Below, in pieces: positions 48,136 through 59,010 of a stretch of DNA of 64,000 bases (positions within the stretch are counted from its first letter, which is position 1; each line of letters opens with the position of its first letter). The position numbers were made by a program, and so were the translations under genes. The stretch lies in assembly GCA_033032175.1 (NCBI GenBank), contig CM065320.1, positions 17,565,413 to 17,629,412 on the forward strand, in the 5' to 3' direction. This DNA comes from Saturnia japonica (lineage: Eukaryota > Arthropoda > Insecta > Lepidoptera > Saturniidae). The notes beneath the pieces are model-generated. The model did not search any database and had not been told where the DNA came from. It saw only the letters and a list, made by a program, of their open reading frames with translations.

Positions 48136-48330
48136 ATACTCTTATAATTGAGAGTATATATAACTTTGCAATTGTGAAATAATGGACCGCAAAAAAGTTA
48201 TACTAAACAAAATATAATTATTCGTTAATTTAAAATTGCAAACATCTACAAATTTTACATGAATGAAACATTTTTGTACACAACATTTATAAGTTAGGTT
48301 TTTATAAGTGCTTAGGAATAGCTATAAATA

Positions 48331-48362
48331 ATAGGTCTTTACCTATGAAATTGCCGTTCTGT
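48331..48362 (+). repeat. Mariner left terminal inverted repeat
   Basis: About 30 bp, the inverse partner of 49586-49617. It differs at the first base and at two further positions. Confidence 0.9.
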
Positions 48363-48520
48363 AGTACTGGCTATTTCAAATCAAAATAATTTTTATTTGG
48401 CTAAGAATTCTAATTTCAAATTAATTTTATTTTAAAAACATGGAATTCTTTTTCTAAAAGTAGTCATTTGTTTATTGATTAGTGTTACATTTTCATCGCA
48501 TTTCAATCTTTTTTGTCATC

Positions 48521-49540
48521 ATGGATACGTTAAAAATTCGAGTAATTATGGAATATGAGTACCGTCGTGGCAGCAACGCGGCACAAGCGGCACGCAACAT
48601 CAACGACGTTTACGGAGCTAACACTACAAACCAACGCACCACCTGTTATTGGTTTGCTCGCTTCCGTTCTGGGAATTTCGACCTGAAAAATAAACCTCGT
48701 AGTCATCCTAAGACTTTGGTCGACAATGACGAATTAAAGGCGATTGTGGAAGCTGATGATACACAATCTACGGCTGAATTAGCAGCGCCTTTCGACGTTA
48801 GCGTCAAAACAATATTTGTCCATTTGCGTCAAATTGGCAAGGTAAAAAAGCTTGATAAATGGGTGACCGACGAACTCAATGATCGCCAGCGGGAAGTACG
48901 CGTCGAGACGTGCCTTACACTGCTCAACAGACACACAAATGAAGGAATTTTGAACCGCATTCTTACCTGCGATGAAAAATGGATTCTGTTTGATAACCGC
49001 AAGCACTCAGCAAGTTGGTTGGATCCTGGTTCAGCACCTAAACAATGCCCTAAACGAAAACTTACCCCTAGAAAACAAATGGTCACTGTTTGGTGGTCTA
49101 GCGCCGGTGTGATTCATCACAGCTTCTTACCAAACGGGGTGGGCATTACTGCAGATGTGTACTGTGAAGAACTGAACACAATGATAGAGAAGCTGGCACA
49201 TCTCCAACCAGCATTGGTCAGTCGCTCGTCTCCGCTGCTCCTGCACGACAACGCGCGACCTCATACTGCACAGCAGACGGTCTCCAAGTTGCAAGAACTG
49301 GGGTTGGAAGTTCTCCGTCATCCGCCCTACTCACCAGACCTTGTGCCTACAGACTACTACTTTTTCCAGAATTTGGATAACTCCTTGGTGGGAAAAAAAT
49401 TCAATACCCGAGAGGCAGTACAAAATGCCTTTGAAGAATTTGTTGCCTCCCGTCCAGCTGATTTATTTAAAAAGGGTATCAATAAACTGCCCCTGCGCTG
49501 GCAAAGATGCATTGATTGCATGGGTGATTACTTCAATTAA
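48521..49540 (+). CDS. Mariner transposase, intact
   Basis: Cut-and-paste transposase acting in the nucleus on its own inverted repeats. The frame opens upstream at 48482, but the ATG at 48521 (MDTLKIRVIMEYEYRRG) gives the usual 339-residue length. The N-terminal helix-turn-helix region (AAQAARNINDVYGAN) is followed by the linker (KLDKWVTDELNDRQ), where other mariners have WVPHEL. The catalytic triad is complete: Asp 151 (CDEKWILFDN), Asp 243 (LLHDNARPHTA) and Asp 278 (SPDLVPTDYYFF), with 34 residues between the last two, the DD34D signature. The C-terminus (LPLRWQRCIDCMGDYFN) is also typical. No stop or frameshift is seen. The wording resembles the cecropia/mori group. Catalytic activity is possible but the WVPHEL change may reduce it. 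Confidence 0.95.
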   Translation: MDTLKIRVIMEYEYRRGSNAAQAARNINDVYGANTTNQRTTCYWFARFRSGNFDLKNKPRSHPKTLVDNDELKAIVEADDTQSTAELAAPFDVSVKTIFVHLRQIGKVKKLDKWVTDELNDRQREVRVETCLTLLNRHTNEGILNRILTCDEKWILFDNRKHSASWLDPGSAPKQCPKRKLTPRKQMVTVWWSSAGVIHHSFLPNGVGITADVYCEELNTMIEKLAHLQPALVSRSSPLLLHDNARPHTAQQTVSKLQELGLEVLRHPPYSPDLVPTDYYFFQNLDNSLVGKKFNTREAVQNAFEEFVASRPADLFKKGINKLPLRWQRCIDCMGDYFN

Positions 49541-49585
49541 TACAAATAAAAAATACATGAAATAAATTCGTTTAAATTTTTTCAT

Positions 49586-49617
49586 ACAAAACGGCAATTT
49601 CATAGATAAAGACCTAA
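49586..49617 (-). repeat. Mariner right terminal inverted repeat
   Basis: Inverted partner of 48331-48362, directly followed by the TA duplication. Confidence 0.9.
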
Positions 49618-49621
49618 TATT

Positions 49622-49735
49622 TAGTGTTGCCCCTTGTAGCTTTTCACACTAGTTTCAGTCTCCTTGGTATATCTTTAATCAAGTTATCAATAAAATCTTG
49701 AGGGATTGAATCATATGTCCCAAACATTACGAGTT
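49622..49735 (-). pseudogene. Tc1-like (maT-type) transposase C-terminal remnant
   Basis: The minus frame reads FGTYDSIPQDFIDNLIKDIP, then RRLKLV, a TGA, and KATRGNTKY. This is the end of a Tc1/maT-type transposase (SIP..FI..L...MP.R....L.AKGG.TKY). The catalytic part is missing. The mariner element lies exactly at its terminal codons. Confidence 0.7.
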
Positions 49736-50277
49736 TCAAAATCTGTAGTGTAAGTTGTGAAGAGGTAGGTGTCGATAGACGTGAGAGTAAACAAGACTCG
49801 CAGCACAAGGATATAAACGGAAACCCGTGGACAGAGATAACCGGTTCATCCTCACCGGTGTGCTTAGATTAGAAATAGGAATAGATCAGATTACTCTTCT
49901 TATTCAACTTTTAAAAAATGTTCCTCTACGACAAATGTGATAAAATGTGTTTATGGTATAATACAGTGAGTAAGCTGTTCTCCATCAACTATGATATTAT
50001 GATATCGGCCGAGCCAATGTTCTCGCATAGTGATCCATTGTTTCTGGAAAGTTCGAATCTGTTGAATTCAGTCGGAGCTAGGACGCCAGGCCGCTTTATT
50101 AACAACGGTTAACTAGTATTGTTTCTAGACTTTTCTGATTACAATAAGTTTGTATTCTGATAAAAACGCAAACCACATTTTGTGGTATTTTATATTTCCA
50201 TTTTCAAAATTATTCGTATAAAATTATTTTATGATTAAATTGAACTATATTCACTATTGCTGCAGTCATTATACTCA
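49736..50277. other. Non-coding DNA
   Basis: The small ORF 49918-50112 has no recognised family. Nothing else seen. Confidence 0.4.
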
Positions 50278-50637
50278 CTAGCGATCGCCCTAAGGTCGAA
50301 ATTCGACTGGCGACTTTTTGATCATAGACTATTTTCTGTTTGACATTTACAGTATTCATAAACAATAAGTATTATCTACATCACTTGTTGTCACTTTTCA
50401 TTGAGTTACATTGTCAATATTTTGGGGGGTCTAAGTTCAATGGCACTGTTCGGGTTAGGATTCGCAGTATTAATTTATTTTATTTAATATATTTATAACA
50501 GATATTATAGATAAATTTTAGCTTTCTGCACTCCTTCTCCATATAAACTTTAACCATGCCAAATCTCAAAGTCCTCCGTACATGCAATACACTTAAAAAA
50601 GTAGCGAAAGTTTTTGCTTCACGTATTAATATATAGA
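50278..50637 (-). mobile_element. Helitron, non-autonomous, 360 bp
   Basis: On the minus strand it starts TCTATATATTAATACGTGAA after an A and ends AGGGCGATCGCTAG before a T. A GTCGAA/TTCGAC hairpin lies about 20 bases upstream of the end. A/T insertion, TC start, hairpin and CTAG end are the Helitron hallmarks. There is no coding content. Confidence 0.8.
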
Positions 50638-50704
50638 TTTTATTGGTCAACGTAATTTAATGATAACTTAGATTCGTCAATTTCAGGTTTTGCAACAAAT
50701 AGTT

Positions 50705-50875
50705 TTGTCATTAGTTTTCCAATGATGGCTCACCGACATGAGTTCGAATCCCTGCGATCAACATGACCGCTCGGTGAAGAAAGATGAAACTATAGCATGG
50801 TGGTAGTATATTTTCTAATACTCGCCTGGCTAGCTTGAAAATCTGTCGCCAAGCACCTATCCACTTACCAAACCT
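50705..50875 (+). repeat. SINE family 1 copy on the plus strand
   Basis: Contains the B-box-like GAGTTCGAATCCC, AAACTATAGCATGGTGG and GAAAATCTGTCGCC, which are the inverse of the family-1 words at 37470 and 54440. Confidence 0.7.
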
Positions 50876-50946
50876 CAGAGTCTTCCGTGAATGCAATACG
50901 CTTAAAAAAGAACCGAACGCTTTTGCTTCACATATTAATATATAGA
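50876..50946 (-). mobile_element. Helitron 5'-end fragment
   Basis: The minus strand begins TCTATATATTAATATGTGAA and continues like the Helitron at 50637, with TTAAGCGTATTGCAT. No CTAG end follows; the SINE abuts it, so the copy is truncated. Confidence 0.65.
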
Positions 50947-51379
50947 TAATGTAAGTCGTAGGTTCCACAGGTCAAACTGTTGTACGAACATTACAACATC
51001 CAGGTCCTTCAAGCAAAGCATGAACATATCACGAATTATTGCATAGACGGTGGTAACTGTTAGTAAGTTCATATCCCGACGGTTTTAATATTCACGGTCA
51101 CCATTCTCCATACTTTACATGAAAGATCAGGTTCACTGTTTTAATAAATGTATTTTATCTCTAAAAATGTCTAATTCAACGTAACAAATATCTCGATGAC
51201 GCGTCGAAGTCAGTTAGTTATATTGTATTCGGATACCGCAATGGTTTTCGTAGCGGAACTAAAAAACCAGCATAATAATGGTTGTGGATATTCATCTGTC
51301 ACCTTTTTCTAGATCCTAGTCAAAGTGCTCAATAGCGATCAATTAAAATAAATATTTCAGGATGACATGGTTCAATTCA
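50947..51379. other. Non-coding DNA
   Basis: Nothing recognised. Confidence 0.4.
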
Positions 51380-52054
51380 TCTATACATATAAAATGCTTT
51401 GTCCTGAATGACTAACTGACGGATCAACGCTCAGCCTAAAGCGCTGATCTTAGAGACCTGTAACTTGGAGGGTGTGTTCTTTGTATGACGTAGGGATCCG
51501 AAAATAAAGGATTTTCCGAAATTCTACCCTTAAGGGGGTGAAATAGGGGGTCAAAATTTGTATGGGACAACGTGATTCCTTGGTCCAATATACTTCAAGT
51601 TTTGCATAAACCTTTTTTAACAGAATTGATGGATGACGTGTTTCGTATTTTATTGAAATTCATCCCCTAACAGGGTTAAAAAGGAGTAGAAAGTTATTTT
51701 GGCGGTGATTTGTTTCAAAGTCGATATCAATACTCCTTAGTGCTTTTGATTTGAATTACATTTTATTTTGACCCTGGTTTAAAACTCAATCCGATTTTAT
51801 TCACAAACGGTTGAACTTACTTAAAAACATAAGCAAATACTCTTTAAAATTGGAATGCCTCGAAAGTTACTGTACTATATTAGTACCTCATTTGAAGGTT
51901 TCTAAGCTTAAAGGAGTTATGCACTTTTAAGACACGGCCAATAAATGATAATAATAATAAAGGGACGTAGAGTCCGAAATTTGAACAGGTAAGGACTAGA
52001 ACATTTTGGTTATAAATTATACGAATCACTTCACATTCAATAAACCATCTAAAA
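51380..52054 (+). mobile_element. Helitron-like 5' end and body without its own 3' end
   Basis: Starts A/TCTATACATATAAAATGC and runs through typical Helitron filler (GACTAACTGACGGATCAACG, GTGAAATAGGGGGTCAAAA). No CTAG terminus occurs before the next Helitron start at 52055. The two may share the 3' end at 52732. Confidence 0.55.
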
Positions 52055-52732
52055 TCTATACTAATACTAATAACATAATAAAGTGGAAAAGTTTTTTGTT
52101 TGTTTAAAGAGGCTAATCAGATTCGAAAATTCTCTTTTTATATGATAGCCAGACTCACGAGGAATAGTATAAGTTATATAACATAAGGCTACAGTTTCTA
52201 GCTAGCCTTAAATATTAATTTTTGTTCCGTAAGTCGGAAAGTCGAAGCCCTCGCGAACTGCTTTAGCCGCATGCGCTGGCTTAATAGTTAATGATACGTC
52301 AATACAATGTTCTACAAAAATATTGCCCATTAGTATATTTAAAAAAAAGTCAGAGATAGCATATATCTATCTCTTACACATGAGCCACAATCATATTTTT
52401 TTTGTTGAAGATTAAAAATTAATTTATGAGCATTATTTTTAAGCATGGCATATTAATCCTTACGAACAAAAGTTACTTTATCATAAAGACAATTTATAAT
52501 GAAGATAAACTTTGTCTTTTACAGCATGTTATTTGGACGCATAGTTTGAGAGATAATTCAAAATTAAAATAATTCAATACCCGGCTCGGGTCTGTCTCGA
52601 ACGAGCCGTGCGATGCCGCGTTGTGATCATCTGGCCTTCCAATAAAAATATTGTCTTTATTGAAGTATTATAAATCATCAATCAGTGATTTCTTCTATAT
52701 TGTATGCGGGTAAAACCGCGGGGCACAGCTAG
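52055..52732 (+). mobile_element. Helitron, non-autonomous, 678 bp
   Basis: The start is TCTATACTAATACTAATAAC after an A. The end is GGGGCACAGCTAG before a T, with the hairpin GCGGGTAAAACCGC at 52706-52719, ten bases before the CTAG. No Rep/helicase coding is present. Confidence 0.8.
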
Positions 52733-54439
52733 TATAATTATATCTCAACAACATTACTTATAACTCTTTTCCACTAGATACCGTTCCGCGGTTCAGAAAC
52801 GCGGAACACCAACATTAAGAAAAGTTATTTAATCAAACTTGAATGCGGTTCGATCGGGAACTCTTGCGGTTTTGCTTTCGTTACAAATATGTGCAAAATA
52901 TTTGCTATGTATTTTACCATTATTAATCTTCAAGTATCTCAGGCACGCTATATTTAGAGTAATAATAATCTACAACTAATTAATTTTTTTCTAGATCGGA
53001 AAGAAAACTAGAGTAAAATACAAATTTCATTCTAGCTGCAGGTCGTTTGTGGAAATAGTTTTTGAGCCACAGTTACGTCACGGCTCGTTCTCATCACGAA
53101 GTAGGCAGAACGAGTAAGTTAATGCTGACAGATAATTTTTCCCTAAAATATAATATCCATCCACAATAGATATGGTTGTTAATCTACCAAAACTAGATTG
53201 GTGGGTTTGCGTTATTCAATGTTTTGAATAGAACTAATACATTTTCAACAGCGCAAATCTTTTCCAGTATCATAACATTTGAAAGAAGAGGACAAGACAT
53301 ATTGAAGTTATTTCTTTTAAAAATGTAAGTTACTAATTCTCAATAATATCCACATGCAAAAAGAGTCCATTTAGGCACCCTCTCGGTGCTCGAGCGCTCC
53401 CGAATTCTCTGTTTGGAAGCTGTCATCTCTTTTAGCACTCAATGTTTACTCCTTAATGACTCACTTGTTATAAAACTCGTCCTCCGTCAGTCTATATCGA
53501 GTTATTTATTCACGTTTCAGTGAGTATTTCAGGCTCAATAATGCCTGCGATCATCGATAGACTGGTACCATCTCTCAGCAGCCGCCGTGCTCGTGGAATT
53601 CACTGTGAATGGGGTGGGGTGTAGTTATTTCGTAGAATAAACTGAAACTTGAACTAAAAAATCTAATACAACCAATGTCATTTTATATATGTAATGAAAA
53701 ATGTAATTTTCTTTAATTTTAAGATTTCCACGCATCAAGCGTCATCGTGGTAGACCGCGACATAGACTAATACCAGTCGCTCTGTAATCTGTGGTCGAAT
53801 GATGACAATCTATGAAGCATCAAACTAGCTAGCTGTCAATTGAAAATTTATAAAAAATAATTAATTTTGTTTCCCAATTGTGATTTAGGAATTGACATTG
53901 TCATTAATAACATTAAATGTCGTTTCTTTTATTACAGAGAAACTCAATTGTGTTTTGAATAACTGCGTCGCCCAAATCACAAGAAAATACCTTATATATA
54001 TAGACGCGTCATACGCCAATATCATTGCACTAAAAACAGCGTAATTAAACTATACATATAAACTATAAATAATGCTTTCAGTTATATAGTACAACAACAA
54101 AGGGAAAAAATATGAAAGACAATATATGTTATTTTTGTTATTAGAACGAAATGAATGTATACTCTGAGCTGATTGACGTGTAACCATGGCATTGGATAAT
54201 ACGTGACTAAGAAAATGTCAGGCAATTGCCTCACTTTAAAATTGCCAAATGGAACACGACTAACGCATCTACACTTAAAAACAACTCATAATACAACTGC
54301 GTAATTTAGTTACACTATAGTCTTGTTTTTATAGGTTCAAAACGTTTTGTCACGATCTCAACCGATGTTAAATGGCCCAATAATTATTTATTTAAATGAA
54401 TAGTAACACGCTACGAGTAGAGACGCGCTGGCTCACAGC
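52733..54439. other. Non-coding DNA
   Basis: Contains at 53355-53430 a repeat starting AAAAAGAGTCCATTTAGGCA, related to 10835-10945. At 53724-53787 a short frame preceded by a pyrimidine-rich AG reads FPRIKRHRGRPRHRLIPVAL, then stop (AT-hook-like; see findings). Otherwise AT-rich. Confidence 0.45.
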
Positions 54440-54657
54440 CGCTGCTGCCGGAATATACCTAAATATGCTTCAATTTGGGAGTGGAAGCGAGCCGAGCCAG
54501 CCGGACTTTAGAGTATGCCCTACCACCATGCTATGGTTTCGTCACGGTGTTTTGTCTCACCGAAACCACAGGATCATTGTAGGATTTGAACCGACGTTAA
54601 TGGACACGGTGTCCGAACACGCCACCACTGAGTTACCGTTGCTTCATGTTAATGTCA
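54440..54657 (-). repeat. SINE family 1 copy with tRNA-like head
   Basis: The minus strand reads AACGGTAACTCAGTGGTGG (A-box-like) and, about 40 bases on, GGTTCAAATCCT (B box). These are followed by the family body with ACCATAGCATGGTGG. This identifies the family as a tRNA-derived SINE. Confidence 0.75.
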
Positions 54658-54724
54658 TATAAAAAATAATTAAGTAAATCGATATAATCAATGTAAATGA
54701 TGCTAATTAGCGTCACGCACGTTC

Positions 54725-54830
54725 TTGATGTAATACCGCGCTGCCGTGACGTGCGAGCTGGGCGCCGCCCTCCGTCGCGGCGCGGTGGGCGGGCGGGCGC
54801 CGGGCAGCTTCAAGCGGCTTAATTGCCGAC
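54725..54830. other. CpG-dense patch
   Basis: Sharp GC-rich island (CGTCGCGGCGCGGTGGGCGG, then GCGGGCGCCGGGCAG) in AT-rich DNA. No coding frame fits. Confidence 0.5.
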
Positions 54831-55014
54831 ACGTGGAAGGTCAACTTATGAATAATTCATAACGAAGAGTAAATGTGACAAACTTTAGTTTATTTACATA
54901 CCTCTATCATGTTCTGACACATATCATTGTAATAATGTCCCACCTCAATAATTATATACCTCGCACGGGTACAATTATTTACAAAGTGATTTTTTTTAAT
55001 ATTTGATGTATCTT

Positions 55015-55305
55015 ATGTTTAAAAAAGCCTAATTTCGAGTTTATCGCTTTAATATTGATAGTTCATAGCTGCCTTATTAGTCTAGTGGTCCTAAACGAGA
55101 ATGCTATTTTCGAGGTTCTAGGTTCTATTCCCAGGTCACACAAAGTGTTATTGTGGTTTTCTATGAAATTCTCAGTAGCAACTCGGAGATTAGCTTTCTG
55201 CCCGATTAATAGCAATAAGCTCGCTCCCATGAGACCTAAAACATACCCTGCGAACTGTGGGTGTACATCTTTGCCTAACAGTTCGGGGTTACAGGCGTGA
55301 TGACA
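55015..55305 (+). repeat. SINE family 2 copy, best preserved
   Basis: Has an A-box-like TAGTCTAGTGGTCC, a B-box-like GGTTCTATTCCCAGG, and the family body CCTGCGAACTGTGGGTGTAC and GTTCGGGGTTACAGGC. The same left flank words occur at 46685. Confidence 0.75.
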
Positions 55306-55774
55306 TGTTATGTAAATTCAATTTACCAACAGTGCGCTTAGCTCGCGACGCGCAATTTATCATAGGTGAGGTGGAAAGTGCCGGCCAACCGACCACGAAC
55401 GGTTTTTCTGAGAAGGATTTCTAAGATCGCGCGTAATTTTGAATTCGTGATATCTTCTACGGTATTCATTTAAATGAACAATTTTATTTTACATTAAATG
55501 CCCAAGATAACTAACAAACAAAGATCAATACTGAACTGAAGAAAATAGCTTTTAATTATTATGTTGAAGCCAAAAATGGTTACAGTAAGTCAACCTTAGG
55601 ACAAAGACATATGCCATTGCGGACTTATCTGCAGCATTTTTGAAGAACTACAATTCTTTAGAAAATTATGTTTATGTATTTCATAAGTTTTAGCCAACAT
55701 AAGCCATGTAACTGCCCGAAATACATTACCGAAATGCCAATAAACTTTATTAAAAGTAAAAAATTCTGTAAATG
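55306..55774. other. Non-coding DNA, possibly including the outer LTR part of the next element
   Basis: On the minus strand an AATAAAGTTTATTGGC polyadenylation-type stretch lies near 55745, which may belong to the LTR of the remnant to the right. Otherwise nothing recognised. Confidence 0.4.
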
Positions 55775-56475
55775 TTAGAGAAAACCGTTATAGCGGAAGC
55801 GAGGAACAGAGAGTAAAGTTCCTCATCCGCCATAGAAATGTAGGATGTCAGTTGTGGCGCAGATGTCGCTATGTGTAGGATGCATCAGTTGTGGCGAGAG
55901 ATGTCGTTACATCATTCCCCTCCGAGACCGAAGGTCGATAGTAGGTTGAATCGTCCATACCACTTGTGATGCTTGCCGGGCCAGTAGAATATTCCAGTGA
56001 GTTGGAACCAGATGCCGCATAGTTCACGGTGAGTTGAAACTGTCTACGGTGATGCCCCAGTGAGTCGGGGTGATGCTGCAAGTATGCTCCAGTGAGTCGG
56101 AGTGTTGCAGTGCTGCGTAGTGACTGGCTGCTGCGTCGACCAGGAGAGAAGTGCGTCTCTGCTTGCTGACCGGCCGAAGGGCAGTGTGCTGTGCCAAGGT
56201 CGCTGAGAATGCTGTGGGTGATAGCCAGGAATGCGCGCCCGCTGCATGCTGATGGTCAGGATACCCGTAGTAGCCGTGGATGCTAGCTGGTTGTATGGCT
56301 CGCTGCTCGAAATCTTGAGGAAGTAATGATGACGACACGACGACGTAGCTTTGCGAAGAAGGTTGCGCTGACGATCACGTCGGGGTCACCACTTTAGGTA
56401 ACCTTTGAAAAGGGAGGATCCTCCTTTTTCTATAGCGGATGAGGAACTTTACTCTCTGTTCCTCACTTTCGCTAA
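55775..56475 (-). mobile_element. Ty3/gypsy-type LTR element remnant, internally deleted and rearranged
   Basis: On the minus strand, TGGTGACCCCGACGTGAT (56391-56374) has the form of a primer-binding site next to an LTR end. About 450 bases later comes CGGAGGGGAA (55924-55915), a purine tract, directly followed by TGATGTAACGACATC, an LTR start. Almost all of gag-pol is gone. The outer 47 bases at each side (near 55790-55840 and 56420-56470) are inverted copies of each other around GAGGAACAGAGAGTAAAG, instead of direct LTR repeats, so one end has been rearranged. The interior minus-strand ORFs (55869-56338) are short and unrecognised. Confidence 0.6.
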
Positions 56476-57289
56476 ACCGTATTAAAATTCATTGCGTAGT
56501 TTAAAAGATCTAAGCGTACATAAGGACAGACAGCGGGAAGCGACTTTACTTTGTACTGTGTATAGATTGAGGTGGGTAGGCAAGTAGCTGAGTGTAAAAT
56601 CGTGTTTCTAGCTTATATTGCAGGTTCAGTGAACCTGAGGTGAAATGAGGAATTAATAAAATATATTGATTGATTTGGAATATACGCACATCGAAATGTT
56701 TTCCATTCCAAACACAGTTAACAGTGGAGTCGTTTGTGCACTGATTTTTATTCCTTTATACAATCAAGATACCGGATTAATATTATTTGCAGCGATTCAT
56801 TGATGAGGATAGTGTGGTGTCAGCATCGACACTCCGAGACCCGCCGTCGCGCCTCAACCCGCCGTGACCCGCCGGCACCCTGATTGCGACTTCCTAATGA
56901 AACTGCAGACATAGTGAATTAAGATTGTCTCGTTTCTTGATTTGGAAACTTTTTTTGTCGTATTTAGTAGAGGCTGAAGCTGAGAGCTCTGCGTGCATCA
57001 TGTCACGGAACTACGACATGATGGAGTTACCCGTCAATGATAATAATATTAATTCAATTTACAGGTTCTTTTTCTACATCATGTTGTTGAGAGACGGAAT
57101 AAACAACGCCAAAGAAGTATTACTTCCTACGTGCGCACGTACCTACACACACTTTTGTTTAGTTTTTAGAGAGAGAGAGACAAACATCTTAGCAATTTCA
57201 TGGATTCACCGTGCGGATGCCGGGTCCATCATATAGCAGAGAGAGGGAACACAAGCAGCCCCCGGGACTTGCGACCCAGCTGTAGGTTA
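56476..57289. other. Non-coding DNA
   Basis: Includes a CpG patch at 56835-56882 with CCCGCCG words and a GA repeat near 57168-57180. The ORF 56925-57236 is not recognised. Confidence 0.4.
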
Positions 57290-57613
57290 AAGGGCCCCTT
57301 ATGATGTACATCAGGGCTCACCTTGACTGCCCGCGATACCCTACCTGCCAAGCCAGATTTGGTAAGAGCCTGTTAATGCTGCTTTAGATACCCGTTCTAA
57401 TATAGAACTTACTGCAGTTCTCGACAGGACGAGGTCTTTTAACAAGTAATAGAGAGATTTCGCTGGAATACCATTATTATTAGTTACCCACGGTACAGTA
57501 AGCTCTACAAGTACTATACGCTTGATTTCTCGAGAATAAAGAAATATATCTGGTCTGGATGTCGAGACAATCACATCCTCTGGGATTTCATAATGTTTTT
57601 CATACGTGTCCAC
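57290..57613 (-). pseudogene. Remnant of a repeated invertebrate protein linked to LINE-type elements
   Basis: The minus frame reads ISTSRP-like DVIVSTSRPDIFLYSREI, then IVLVELTVPWVTN, jumps to NNNGIPAKSLYYLL and ends VSKAALTGSYQIWLGR before a stop. The pattern RPD...........ELTVPWE, then a GF..SL......G..R.....VS..AL.GSY.IWL tail, is one I know from proteins found next to reverse transcriptases in invertebrate genomes. The piece between the two halves is missing, so this copy is deleted. No function is assigned. Confidence 0.45.
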
Positions 57614-59010
57614 TAAAATAATCCAATTAGGTGCAGAACCTAGGATTGAGAAGGGCTTACTTTTAGCATTTAATATATAGCATATATAACTATACGGTTA
57701 AAGAGAATAACCTTTTGTCGGTGTTACTGAAGGAAAAACTACGACTTGGATCCCACTGAGAGTACATTAGGTAAAGTATAATGTTACGATAAGACGGTAG
57801 ATAACTGTGCCGCCTGCCGATACACTTTATATTAGCGTATTGAAATCTGGTACATCAAGTAATACTACTAACCTATAGTATTATTATTTAATAGTTAAAG
57901 GGTTTAAGTTTTAGTTTATCTGTTGACATAATCTGGCGTTTTTGCAGAATCTCACCTGATGTTAAGTGATGATGTCTAATCCAATACTCTTTTAAACCAA
58001 AATCATTATATTTAATAATAGTTTATACGGTGAATTCTTAACTATATTAACATAGCTTAAATGATGTAATCAAATTCATTGTAATGTATTTTCAAAGATA
58101 GTTATTGATAGTGTAAGCAGTTGTAACTGAATCGACGAGACCCGTTGTCTGAGCCAACAGAGCAGACAGAGCGAGCAGCTGATCGCTAGTTTCATGAAGA
58201 CATTATGCAAACTTAGCGTTGCGAGCCCAATTACCCGGCTCACTGGCTGATATCAATCAAACGACCCTCGTTTGTCGGACGCACATAATCAATATATAAT
58301 TACCAAAGTTTAATTAAATCATAACACTTTATAAACATTGTAGTTCTGTACAGCTCGTGTTACAACTTTTTTTTAGAATAATATAATTTTACTGCAACAT
58401 CGATACCCATGACTCTATCACTGGAGAGGTTATTGATGATTGAGTTTCTACTATTTACGAGTGTCAAATAGTGTCCGCTGCATCTTGCTGTCAAGTAACA
58501 CTCTACTATCTCACGTATTAGGACAGTGTGAGACGGAACAAACACCTATTGAATAACTTTCATATCACTTTTTAGTAACACAAACTTTAGAAATTACACA
58601 TATCTTCTAGCGCACGTATAGGTGATTGTCTGTGAAAACCCTTTCAGAATTCGTCGCCTTGTTTCACATAATGTCCGTTGTTTTAAAATATAAGTTTGTT
58701 TTTAATAGTTGCATAACGTTTAACTACATTTTCGTATATACTGTCGACTGACAAATGTACCTTAAGTTTTTTGTTTTCAATAATTCGATATGTTCACGCC
58801 GGTCTTTCATTAAGATTAGAATAAAACGGTTTTTTGTGCTTCCTAATAATTTTTTATAATGGAAATATATTTGTACATTAAATTAATATCTTTACGAACG
58901 CACGTCTCATGGCGCAATGAATCTGCCGGCTACTCCGTCCGACACCTGCCTCGCTCAGTCACGGCGGCGCGCGGGGTAGGTACGTACTTATTTTGACATT
59001 TTATTATTTA
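57614..59010. other. Non-coding DNA
   Basis: A short dispersed-repeat piece (CTCACCTGATGTTAAGTGAT) lies at about 57950-57975, with a CpG patch at 58922-58980. The ORF 58360-58545 is not recognised. Confidence 0.45.

Larger units (their letters stand above)
48331..49617 (+). mobile_element. Mariner transposon, complete (DD34D)
   Basis: The element is 1287 bp, the classic mariner size, with inverted ends of about 30 bp: ATAGGTCTTTACCTATGAAA on the left and TTAGGTCTTTATCTATGAAA on the right, both continuing TTGCCGTT. Only about three mismatches occur in 30. It is flanked by TA on each side (48329-48330 and 49618-49619). It encodes one uninterrupted transposase. Confidence 0.95.

Noticed and set aside
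48482..48520. Upstream ATG as the mariner transposase start
   Set aside because: It adds 13 residues not typical of the family; the ATG at 48521 gives the normal N-terminus.
55869..56338. Host gene on the minus strand
   Set aside because: The frames lie between a primer-site-like sequence and a purine tract of a gypsy-type remnant.
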